Assembly: GCA_002077065.1 (NCBI GenBank)
Contig: NAJO01000003.1
Location: 992,001 to 1,056,000, forward strand
Reading direction: 5' to 3'
Length of the DNA stretch: 64,000 bases
Source: Cryoendolithus antarcticus
Lineage: Eukaryota > Ascomycota > Dothideomycetes > Cladosporiales > Cladosporiaceae
Part shown: positions 1 to 9,288 of the stretch, in pieces
Position numbering within the stretch: the stretch's first letter is position 1
Layout: every line of letters starts with the position of its first letter
Translations under genes and position numbers: made by a program
The notes under the pieces: model-generated
The model's input: the letters and a program-made list of their open reading frames with translations, nothing else
Databases searched by the model: none
What the model was told of the DNA's origin: nothing

Positions 1-24
1 GGCGAGTAGGAGGAGAGGAAACAT
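1..24 (-). CDS. possible start of a secreted protein, cut by the window edge
   Basis: On the minus strand an ATG at 24-22 opens a hydrophobic run (M-F-P-L-L-L-L-A) that reaches the window edge. This looks like the beginning of a signal peptide, but only eight codons are visible, so neither the gene nor its product can be judged. It could equally be a chance ATG. Confidence 0.2.
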
Positions 25-574
25 CTTGCTGGTGCGCTCGACGACAGACAATCAAGGAACTCACGAACTGAGCATCCTACCTCATATGAGCTGCCGCATG
101 GCACTGTAAAGCTGCCGAACGCCATGCTATCTGCCATCAACGCGTGTTCTCGCCTATCGCCTGCGGCCAGGCCCTTGGTATCGAGACGCAGGGTGGAAGT
201 GTGGTTGTGGCTTGCCTGATGTCCCAAAGGGGATGCCCTGCTGCTAAATCTGGTAGCTTGCAATTAGGGTAGATCCCGCGAACGTGCCGAGATACCGACA
301 GCAAGGATTTGGCTTTGCTTGGGGGACTCGATGAAATACTCTGGATACTAGTAGGTTTGGCAGAGAAGAGCTATAAGAGTGCTCAATATGAGGTGCGCCG
401 ACAAAATACGCGCAGTGTACAAGCATCTTAGGATACAATTGAGTGGAATTCTATCTGAGCCATCGCGCTAGGGAAAGACCCGTGCGGTGGTGAAGGGGGG
501 AGTGCAAACTTTTCCGGCGACAGCAACCAAGTCCTGGAGCAGGTAAGGCAGGGGAAGTTTCCAGACGTGCGACC
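25..574. other. intergenic, downstream of eIF5
   Basis: I see no convincing gene here. Short ORFs of 60-75 codons on the minus strand are low in coding character. The stretch should hold the 3' untranslated region of the eIF5 gene and, if the edge ORF is real, the promoter of that gene. Confidence 0.5.
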
Positions 575-1919
575 TTACTCAGACTCCTCTTCGTCACTCT
601 CTGCATTCTCAAGCCACTCGACAAACTTCTCAGCGCTCTTGCGCACCTTCCGCGAAGTAGCCAGATCGACATACTTCTTGCTCGCCTTGCCCGCCCAAGC
701 CTTGAGCGTCTCTTCAGTCACGAGATCGTTCTCGTAAACCTTGAGCAAAATAGCAGACATGCTCGCAATCAAATTCGGCTTGTCATTTCCGACAAATCGC
801 TCAAGCCCGCCAAGGAAAGCCTTCTCGTGACGCTCAGAAGTGATCATCTTCTTGAGCATAGACGAGCGAGGCGCGATCTGCTTGACGATGGCGTCGTCGA
901 ACAACGCCTGGGCGAGGACAGTGAGGGTGCGATGCTTGGACTCGATGCCAAGCTTTTGGGCCTGAAGATAGATGTCGACGTCCTTGACGTTACTGATGCC
1001 GCTGTGCTCCTTGGCTTGGGCGTCGAGCCACTTGCCCAGTTCGTCGTAGCTGGAGCTGCCGGAACCCTCGTTGTCTTCGGCAGCATCGCCGTTCTCGTCG
1101 ATGACGAGAGTAGACTTTAGATCGTCGCCAAGCGCGTTGGCGCGGGCTTTGATAGCTTCTTCGGACATGTCGACAGACCTACGATCGAGTTAGTTCATGT
1201 TACGCCAAGAGTAGAGTCAGCTCGGCATACCATTCGACATCCTTCTGCTCAGATTCCGCGAGGTTCTTAGCCTCGCTGTTGATCTTGCGCGTGAGCTCGT
1301 CATCGCTACCACCATCGACAGCATAGTCTCCATCATCCTCCTGAGCGTGATCGGATCCACTATCACCGTTGCCGTTGCCACTGCCACTGTTATCATCACC
1401 ATCATCGAGTGTGCCGTTCTTCTCTGCCTCCCTCTTAGCCTTGCGATCGGCTTTCTTGGTAGACTTGTCCTTCTTGCCCTTCTTCGGCGCGTTCTTCAAG
1501 ATGAACGAGGACAACTTCTGGCGCAGATCGGCATGAGTGCGCTGCCCGCAAGCCTTGCAGTCGAGGATAATATCGCCATCCTTGGCGACGATGACGGTCT
1601 CGGGATTCTTGCAGTCCTTACAGAGCACGAACTTGGCGATAAAGCCATCCAGATGGTCCTGCAGTTTGCTGGCTTCATGAGCACCGTTGATGATCCAGCG
1701 ATCGTCCTTAGGGTCGATGTTGGTCTGCGCGCCGAGTTCGAAGCCGAAGTACTTGATCACGTAGTTGGGCGGGCGTGCAAGCTGGTGCGCGACATTACTG
1801 AGGTTGACGATGACGGTTTTGATGCCGTTGCCTTTGCCTTCCACTTTGGACTGGATGCGCTCCATCTTGTAGCGGTAGAAGGGATCCGCGATATCGCGGC
1901 GGACATTGACGCTAGCCAT
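575..1919 (-). CDS. TIF5: translation initiation factor eIF5
   Basis: This is the GTPase-activating protein for eIF2 in the 43S/48S pre-initiation complex. There are two exons: 1231-1919 and 575-1178, with a 52-nt intron (1179-1230) that has GTATGC/TAG ends and a CTAAC branch site. The product is about 430 aa, normal for the family. The N-terminal domain shows the basic [10 protein letters not shown] segment expected to carry the catalytic arginine, followed by a C-x2-C...C-x2-C zinc ribbon (CKDC...CKAC). A lysine-rich then Asp/Gly/Ser-rich acidic linker leads to a C-terminal W2 (HEAT-like) domain ending in the acidic-aromatic box ([11 protein letters not shown]), which contacts eIF2-beta and eIF3. 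The start ATG is the first in frame and gives the typical MASVNVRRD beginning. THI6 is divergent upstream. Confidence 0.96.
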
Positions 1920-2989
1920 GGCTGCGGTTGGGTGGTGCTGATAAATTTACTGGGTACTGGAAGTGCTGGTCGTAGCGAGAAGAGCGCGAGTTGTCGGGCT
2001 GAGAAGGACCGGCAAAGACATGCAGTTGTTTCCTGCAGGTCGTATTCTTCTTTGATGGTGTAGAGAGCAACAGTGTCTGAGATTCTTTTTGCGATTCGCT
2101 TGGTCAACCGTTCGTACTGTGGTAGGTATAACTACTGCTTCTTCCCGGTATACGGAATGGCTGCTGCTCCTCTGGGGGCTCTTTGACTACAAAGGCGTTC
2201 GCGCGGGACGAATACATAAACTCTACCCGATGTTCGATGGCGACTTCTGGTGTGTCGAAGGGTCCCTACTGGGTGGTGTTGCTGTGGGTGGCGGAGGTGT
2301 TGATGAGGAGGGCCCTGCAAGTGTTTGCAGTTTGCCACAGGCTTCGGTGTTTGCTGGATCGCAGGCGCTGGTGACTTGCTGGTGTTGTGGTTGTAGGTCA
2401 GTGTTGTTACTGGTCGAGCGGGAAAGAGTTAGAGTGATGAACAAATGTAGGCGGCGATGGACGATTCATGTGGAGGACTTCCGCCCCACTCCACGTGCTT
2501 CCTTGAGTGACAAACTCTTCCACTCAATAGAACCGTCCTCTCCTTGAATCATGATAGCACACGCCGTATTGACTGGGTCGCCTGGACATGTAGACGATCG
2601 CCAGCTGATCACCATCATTCACTGCGCTGTCTACTACGTTGCATCGCTTTCGGCGACAACAAAGACATTATATCACAATGGCTGCGCATGACTCGAGCTG
2701 CCGATGCTTGTGCACATCTCCGGTCCGCATCATGCGGACTGCTGATAGCCGCTGCAAGGCACGATCATGAGCATCAGTACGGGTCATCTCCGTGAGACGG
2801 CTCCATTGTAACAGCCCTCTACCGTGACAGTCGCGAAGACATGCCCCGACCAAATGCACGCAACTTGCTGCAGAGCAGATCTGTGGCGATGAGGTAATAT
2901 TATATCACTGAGAAAGGCGAGTGGAATTTCACCTGCATGTTCGTTCTCTACTCTCCTCCCTCTGCCATCATAACTTTGAGTCTCCCGTG
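1920..2989. promoter_or_regulatory. divergent promoter region of eIF5 and THI6
   Basis: About 1.07 kb lies between the divergent eIF5 and THI6 starts. ORFs inside it (for example 2089-2547) have no recognisable product. A TATA-like AT-rich stretch (taatattatatca) lies near 2893-2905, about 90 nt before the THI6 ATG. I saw no fungal TPP-riboswitch core next to THI6. Confidence 0.4.
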
Positions 2990-4603
2990 ATGCCTCAGCC
3001 TAAGGTAGACTACTCGCTGTACTTGGTCACGGACTCGACTCCCGCGATATTGGGCAACAAGGACCTGGTCAAAGTCGTCGAAGCTGCAGTCACCGGAGGT
3101 AAGATGACTCCTCGATATCAACATCTCGAGACATCTATCTAAAAGCACGCAGGGGTCACTGTTGTTCAGTTGCGCGACAAGACGAGCGACACCAGTGATC
3201 TGATCCGCATAGCTAAAGCCTTGCACGAAGTCACCCGCGCAGCCAATGTGCCACTACTGATCAACGACCGCATCGATGTCGCCCTCGCATCTGGCGTCGA
3301 AGGAGTCCACATCGGCCAAGATGACATGGACTACAAAACCGCACGTAAGCTTCTCGGACCCGATGCCATCATCGGCGTCACTACCAACACAGAAGCCGAA
3401 GCTCTGCAGGCAGCACGGGATGGTGCAGACTATCTTGGCGTGGGCACTGTCTTCTCGACAGCCACGAAGGCAAATACGAAGTCGATCATAGGCACTGCTG
3501 GCGTACAGCAGATCCTCTCGTCATTGGCGACGAAAAGTCTAGGCCACGTCAAGACCGTCTGCATCGGCGGCATCAATGCCAGGAACGCCCAACGAGTACT
3601 CTACCAAACCGCCTCGCCATCCAAGAAGCTCGACGGCATCGCAGTCGTCTCCGCAATCATGGCCGCATCAGATCCCAAAATTGCTTCCACCCACCTCAAA
3701 GATCTTGTCTCCGCCCCTCCGCCGTTTGCCAAATTCCTCTTCAAGGATCCCTTAACCCGCGAATCCATCATCGCCACCACCCCGACCATCATCGCCGGCC
3801 TTGCCAACACCAAACCCCTAGCCCACAACATGACCAACCTAGTAGTCCAACACTTCGCCGCCTCCGTCGCCCTCGCGATCGGAGCCTCCCCAATAATGTC
3901 CAACAACGGGCTCGAAGCGGCCGACCTCGCCGCTCTCGGCGGAAGTCTAGTGATAAACATGGGTACCACGACCCCGGAGATCCGGAAGAACCATTTGCTG
4001 GCGCTGGAAGCTTATAATGCCGTTGGCGGGCCTGTGGTGTTCGATCCGGTCGGTGCCGGAGCTACGGAGGCGAGGAGAGAGGGTACAAGGTCTTTGATGG
4101 GCGGTGGATGGTTCAGTGTTGTTAAGGGGAATGAGGGGGAGATCAGGACTGTGGCTGGGGTTGAGGGGGTGAGGCAGAGGGGCGTGGATTCGGGGGATGC
4201 GCAGTTGGGGTTGCAGGAAAGGATTAAGGTTGTCAGGGACCTTGCGAGACGCGAGAGAAACGTCGTACTCATGACTGGCGAAGTCGACGTTCTGAGCGAC
4301 GGCACGCGCACTGTGAGTGTGGCGAATGGGCATGCATTGCTTGGCGAGATCACAGGGAGCGGGTGTACGTTGGGAACGACTGTCGCTGCTGTGCTGGCTG
4401 TGGAGAGGGAGGATGCGCTGATGGGGACGCTGGCTGCGGTGCTGTTGTTCGAGATTGCTGCTGAGATTGCGGCGGAGAAGGCAGGAGGACCAGGGACGTT
4501 CGTGCCTTTCTTCGTGGACGCGCTGTATGGTCTGAGGGAGAGGTGTAAGGCTGGGGACGGGACCTGGGCGGAGAGGGCGAGGGTGAAGGTACATGAGGAG
4601 TAG
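2990..4603 (+). CDS. THI6: bifunctional thiamine-phosphate synthase / hydroxyethylthiazole kinase
   Basis: The enzyme joins HMP-PP and hydroxyethylthiazole phosphate into thiamine phosphate and phosphorylates hydroxyethylthiazole. Exon 1 is 2990-3098, the intron is 3099-3152 (GTAAGA..GCAG) and exon 2 is 3153-4603; the product is about 519 aa. The N-terminal half (about residues 8-215) is a ThiE-type TIM barrel with VVQLRDK, LLINDRIDVA, GVHIGQDD and YLGVGTVFSTATK. The C-terminal half (about 250-510) is a ThiM-type kinase with N-M-T-N, SPIMSNN, FDPVGAGA, VVKGNEGEI and the GSGCTLG loop, whose cysteine is retained. The fused order ThiE-ThiM matches fungal THI6. The ATG is chosen because it opens directly into the ThiE fold with the reading frame kept through the intron. 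Confidence 0.96.
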
Positions 4604-4800
4604 ACCACATGCAAGACATGCTGGCAATACGCACATGATCGTCTGCTCGTCTTCCATGGGCACAGGGTTAGGGTTGAACATGCGTGGGCGACTTCATCCT
4701 TCGCGCATGTGACAATGCTAGCAATCAATACTACCGACTTGAAGCCTTCAAGGATTTGCTGCGAGAGTAACACCCGCCACTACACGAACCGTACTTAAGC
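4604..4800. promoter_or_regulatory. short intergenic between THI6 and the pinin-like gene
   Basis: This 197-nt gap between two same-strand genes must hold the THI6 3' end and the promoter of the next gene. I recognised no specific element. Confidence 0.3.
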
Positions 4801-5964
4801 ATGGCGACCGAGCTCGCGACCGAGTTCCCCGCCTCCAATGGCCTGAAGCGCAAACAAACCTCCTCTCCCGACCCAGAGCTAGACCACAAGCGTGCCCGCA
4901 CCGAAGACCCAGCACCCAGCTCGCCCTCCCAGACGATCGTAAGCCCCACGAACGGCACGACCAGCCACGATCTCCCAGCACCCAGCGCTACAGACAGCTC
5001 ACGTGACGACCTGCCCAAAGCGACCCCTCAAGAACCCCGCCGCCGGCCCACAGCCCCCATAGACCCCAAAGCCAAAGCCAAACGCCTCTTCGGTGGACTC
5101 CTCGCGCCCACTGTCCGCCCCTCCTCCTCCGATGACCGCACCTCGCGCCGTCGCGCCGAGATCGACGCGCGCAAGAAAGCCGAGCAGGAGAAAGCTGATG
5201 CCGAGCGCGCGGAGCGGGATGCGGAGTTGGCTGAACGGCTAAGGGAGCATAAGGTGGGTGTTAGGAGACAGTTAGAGAGTGAGGAAGGGGAGGAGGGGAC
5301 GGGGAGGGAGAAGGTGCTGGCGGGGTTTTTGAGGACGAAGGCTGAGCCGGGGATATATTGGAGGGCTTGGGAGTGGAGGGAAAGTGAGGTGGAATTGGTG
5401 AGAAGGCAGAAGAGGGAGGCGGGGGTGGTGGAGGATGAGGAGGACGAGGAGATGGCGGAGGATGGGCAACGAGAGGCTGCAGAGGACAATGGGCCGGTAT
5501 GGGTAGACGTTAGCATGATCAACGGGAATGCAGACGATGAGGCGGAGACGACGAACGGTGATGTCCCGGCGGACGTTCGGGCAGACGCTCCGGCTCGAAC
5601 GCCTGGGGAAAATCACGATGCTTCAGTCGCAGGCGGCATAGAAGCAACACCCGATAACTCGGAGGAATCAGCGGCCGCGGCACAGAGTGATGCGATGGAA
5701 GCACCGACGCTCAGGCCGGCGTCGGATGTTGCTTCCGCGGACGAGAGAACTACTGAGTCCGAAGTCGTTACGATGTCCACGCTTGAAGATGGGATTTGTG
5801 CACCCGACGAAGCAGGCACCGCCAACGACGACTCTGCCGAGCCCATGACTGCGGCTGTGGTAGAGGATGCGGCTCCTGTGCAGCCCGTGGAAGAGACCGA
5901 GGACCTAGGAGAGCCTGACGATGAGCACATGGTGGAGGGCGATGAGGATACGGTGATATATTGA
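4801..5964 (+). CDS. pinin/SDK/memA-domain protein (splicing-associated)
   Basis: Single-exon ORF, 387 aa. The N-terminus is Ser/Pro-rich with a basic KRKQTSS..KRAR cluster that could act as a nuclear localisation signal. Residues of about 88-205 match the pinin domain: a K-A-K-R-L-F-G-G-L-L-A-P-T motif, a long R/E/K-rich helix of coiled-coil character (RRRAEIDARKKAEQEK..), then V-L-A-G-F-L-R-T-K-A-E-P-G-I-Y-W, the hallmark end of the domain where chains bind paraffin-like hydrophobic partners in splicing/exon-junction complexes. The C-terminal 180 residues are acidic and low in complexity. Pinin relatives associate with the spliceosome and exon-junction complex in the nucleus; the exact role in fungi is inferred from family membership. 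Confidence 0.85.
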   Translation: MATELATEFPASNGLKRKQTSSPDPELDHKRARTEDPAPSSPSQTIVSPTNGTTSHDLPAPSATDSSRDDLPKATPQEPRRRPTAPIDPKAKAKRLFGGLLAPTVRPSSSDDRTSRRRAEIDARKKAEQEKADAERAERDAELAERLREHKVGVRRQLESEEGEEGTGREKVLAGFLRTKAEPGIYWRAWEWRESEVELVRRQKREAGVVEDEEDEEMAEDGQREAAEDNGPVWVDVSMINGNADDEAETTNGDVPADVRADAPARTPGENHDASVAGGIEATPDNSEESAAAAQSDAMEAPTLRPASDVASADERTTESEVVTMSTLEDGICAPDEAGTANDDSAEPMTAAVVEDAAPVQPVEETEDLGEPDDEHMVEGDEDTVIY

Positions 5965-6267
5965 TACCCTGAAGTATGCTAGCAAGCCACATGCGCTGTA
6001 GTTGTACAGCGCTGCACGAGACCATGTCGTTCGGAAGCCTTACAAATAGCTGCGTTAAGGCTTCTCAGATAGGCTCTCCGAGTCTTGATCAGGACGAGCG
6101 TGCTCATGTAAGTGGCCGAGCTTGTAATGGATTCACACCATACTTTACTAGGGTAGTAGCAGCATCGGAGCAGCCCATAGCACATTCACCCTCCCTCGAC
6201 CATATCGGTGCCTGTCACACCAACGGCATCCATACCAACGACGAACACGTCCACGGCGACCACACGA
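5965..6267. other. convergent 3' region
   Basis: This lies between the ends of the pinin-like gene (+) and the RNase-like gene (-). I see no further gene, and it presumably holds both polyadenylation regions. Confidence 0.4.
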
Positions 6268-6968
6268 CTAAGCTGCGCCTGTGCCTGGGACTATCTGACA
6301 CTGATCAAACCTGTTGTTCGGCAGGTACTGCGTCGGGTTGTGCCTGTCTCTGTGCGTGATGAAGCCGCAGAATATCACAGAAGTCCATGGCGTGTTGCCC
6401 GGGAGGCAGATGGGAACCCCGCCCACGATTAAGCGATCGAATGCTGGATCTTTGCCGGGCCCAAAATAGCTGCCCGTGGACTTCACAGGCCACTCGAAAA
6501 GCTGCTGATGGAATTCGGCAGTATCGCATAGAAGGTTGAAGCCCTCGTGGTCCTTGAAGCTGGCTGGGTAACTTTTCCGATTGCTGCCCTCGCTAGAGGG
6601 CCGATTTCGATTCGCAGTTGGGCCTCGATGAAGTCTCGACGGTAGGCTTCTGGTTGGTAGATGAATTCAGGCTCTGCGTAAGGCCAGGAGTGGCCTACTT
6701 GTTAGCAAGATGGCTCCATGACAGCTGCACTGGCTTCCATACCATAACATGAGTAGGATAGGGTGCTTGGTCTTTGGCCCACTTGTCGTTTCTCGTGCGG
6801 GACGGTCCATCCGATCGAGGTGTTCGAAGTCTTGTCCGCGTGGACCCAAGTCAGGTTGAGCGCTTCGAGGTCCTCCAGTCTGAGGGCTTTGCTGCTGCAG
6901 TCCGCAACAGCAACGGTACAGAGGCTAAAGAGCACACAGCAGTAGCTGAGCGATAGTGGCGAATGCAT
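6268..6968 (-). pseudogene. secreted guanyl-specific ribonuclease (T1/N1 family)-like gene with a frameshift
   Basis: Exon 1 (6743-6968) starts with a clear signal peptide (about 22 residues, ending A-V-A before D-C-S). A 48-nt intron (6695-6742; GTATGG, branch CTAAC, AAGTAG) leads to exon 2. The reading frame then breaks at about 6585-6602; downstream the coding signal continues in another frame to 6268. The downstream frame carries the family core: S-Y-P, E-G-F, the E-W-P catalytic-glutamate motif, F-D-R with the catalytic arginine, F-C-G-F-I-T-H with the catalytic histidine, and a final cysteine. The first catalytic histidine expected right after Y-P appears to be alanine. The apparent one-base loss sits on a perfect 6-bp hairpin (6586-6601), so both a true null allele and a sequence error are possible. 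The F-C-G near the end also recalls sarcin-type ribotoxins, so a ribotoxin-like origin cannot be excluded. Confidence 0.6.
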
Positions 6969-8391
6969 TGTGTTACGTATCTGGGTGCCCGGGTGGATAT
7001 TGGAAAGCTGAGAAAGAGAAGCAGGGGATCATCAGTACCTTTACATGACCTTCAAGCGTAAGTAAGCAATTTCTTGCATAAACACACGGCGACGCCTGCA
7101 ACCCCCAAGGCGAAGCCCATAGAGGTTCATGGCAACGAAGCCTCTGGGCGGAGCTTTTCCTGGGATATACCGCAGCAGGCAGTGACACTGCGACACTATA
7201 GTGGCGCACTCGAGCGCCTAAGAAGGCTTGGTGTACCCTTGAGCCAGCGAACCCTCGAGAACTCGGAGGACCGTTCGCAGCGCAGATAAAGCTCCGGAGT
7301 GGGACAGATGCTTGTTGTGTAATAACAGACAACTAGGAAGAGTGGGTCAGTCACCTGGAAGCCCAGACCTACGCCTTCGAGTGCACTGTGCTTCCTCATG
7401 TGACAAGCCCACGTTGCACAGTGAAGCCACGTAGTCCCCGACTAAGAGGCATGCGCACCACTTGAGAGCGTAGCAGAGGTCGGTTGGCCAGCAGAGCCCG
7501 ACGACGAGCATAACTCGGAAGGCTATGAAGATGCTGTGATGTATTGAGATCCTATATCATGTCAGCGAGGCGTCTGCATATTGGAGTTCAGACACGGAGA
7601 AGGCGTCGTAATGTGAACATGACTTGAGTACTGTTGACAAAGCTGCGCTATGCCTTCACCAACTCGATCTTTGTCTCAAAGCAATGTCCGTACATCGGTA
7701 TGCGCTTGCGTGAAATTGCCGACATACGACATGTCAGCATAGTGTAGTTGCTTTCGAGCAGTCGCAAGATTAACATACGGCCGTAACAGGGAGACAAGAT
7801 ACAGTCCGCGTGGAGAAGCTCTCCTGATGAAGGTAGTGTTTAGCAATGGTGCGGTCGTGGAAGCCGGGACAGTGGAAGATGATCGCAGGCGACCTGGAAA
7901 GCGAGATAAGCACCGTGACCGCGCCTGTACGCGTTGGGTCCAAGACCGATGTCCGTACAATGGGAAGAGCTGCTCATCATGGCCAACAGTGAGGCAGGGG
8001 GAGAAAGAGATGAAGTTGTGGTAGCACAAGGTAATGATGCTATCGTACACAGCATATGCGTATGAGACGCCCCAGCAATCTCGTGTCAATGCGCCAATCC
8101 TCGCGCGGGCAGGGGGTATAGTCCGCGGAAGGCAAACTCGCGCCAGATCCATGCTGCCACGCCCTGCTACCATGTGCTGTAGCCCGTGATCCCATGAACA
8201 TATCGCATAACGCCGTAACATCACAGGACCCTCCAGAGCCCACTCTCTTGATGCCAGAAGATGCTCCAGAAATGCGAGCCTGTATCACCACACGATGCCA
8301 TGAAGCCCAATGCTCGTGACCCCATGCTCTATTCCGCTATTTCCTCCTTCAGCCCTACGATACAGGGCCCTCCTCGTGCCATCACATGCCT
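6969..8391. other. 1.4-kb region without a recognisable gene
   Basis: Only unsupported ORFs are present, the longest a 182-codon minus-strand ORF at 7676-8224 with no family motif. The part next to 6968 should contain the promoter of the RNase-like gene. Confidence 0.4.
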
Positions 8392-9288
8392 TCACTCGTA
8401 GCACAGAACCTCATCACCCGAGCTTCCGGTGTGAAGGCGGTTGTACTCGTCACCCTCGACCCACTCCTGCGCCTCATCCTCAATGAGAAACACGTGCTCG
8501 AGCTTGAGCTTGTGCCAGTCGATGCGGCGGATGCGGAACATGTGATCGTGGCCACGCACGGCAGCGATGGCAGCACGCAGTTGACGATAGGAGTCGTGCT
8601 TCACAGCAGAGTCCTCACTGCTGTACATGTGACAGAAGAGGAGTGCTGCGATGTCGCCGAGGTCCGTGATGTCCATGATCAGGTCGAATTTGCGGTCCTC
8701 GTCGGTGATGCCATGAGCGACCTTGGCGCATTGGCCGACCACGTGCAAGACCCTGTGAATTGAAGCATCCACCTGATAGGTGTCCGCCTCGCAGTCGTGG
8801 TCCGCGCATGTGTCGAGAAAGGTCTCTCTGATAGCACATGCCTCGCGGATGCGCTTGATGAAGTCGGCCGGGGTGAAGACGGACTTGATGATCTCGCTGT
8901 TGCTGGCAACGTTGAGGTAGACGACGGGGCAAGGGATGGTGATGGTCTCGCATTGCTCCAAGTAAGGAGCGACGGCTTCCATGACCTGAGTGAGGGTGCC
9001 CTCGAACTCCTCGGCGCCACTGTCAAAGGCTTCGAAGATGCGCGACTTGATGAAATGGCCGCTGTGAGCACTCCAATTTGGGACATCGAAGATGTGCTTG
9101 GACTCCTCCTCCAGAGCCCTGACACTGGCAACAAGGCGGCTCTCACCGATCGGTAGTGAGACTTCACCATTGATCCACGGTGAAGTGAATGGGGAGGCTG
9201 TGATCTCATCAGCATGTGCTTACACAAGTTCGTTGGTATTGGCACGTGGACGTACAAGATGTCGGAATAGGGAGTGGAGCGGAGGCAT
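8392..9288 (-). CDS. unrecognised protein, probably two exons
   Basis: I do not recognise this protein. The main ORF (8392 to about 9118) is strongly coding: mixed helical sequence rich in Asp/Glu/His/Cys (C-A-D-H-D-C-E-A-D-T-Y-Q-V-D, F-D-L-I-M-D-I-T-D-L-G-D-I), no signal peptide and no membrane helix. A start at 9286-9288 (M-P-P-L-H-S-L-F-R-H-L) joined through a 105-nt intron (9119-9223, GTAAGC..TGTCAG) keeps the frame and gives about 263 aa. Alternatively the open frame simply continues upstream of 9118 (S-L-P-I-G-E-S-R-L-V-A-S-V-R) and starts elsewhere, so the 5' end is uncertain. It lies in a gene-poor segment beside the broken RNase-like gene. Confidence 0.5.

Noticed and set aside
2900..3152. 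TPP riboswitch near THI6
   Set aside because: The intron is only 54 nt and I see no conserved riboswitch core in it or just upstream.
7676..8224. 182-codon minus-strand ORF
   Set aside because: No domain, no signal peptide, no splice context; composition looks random.
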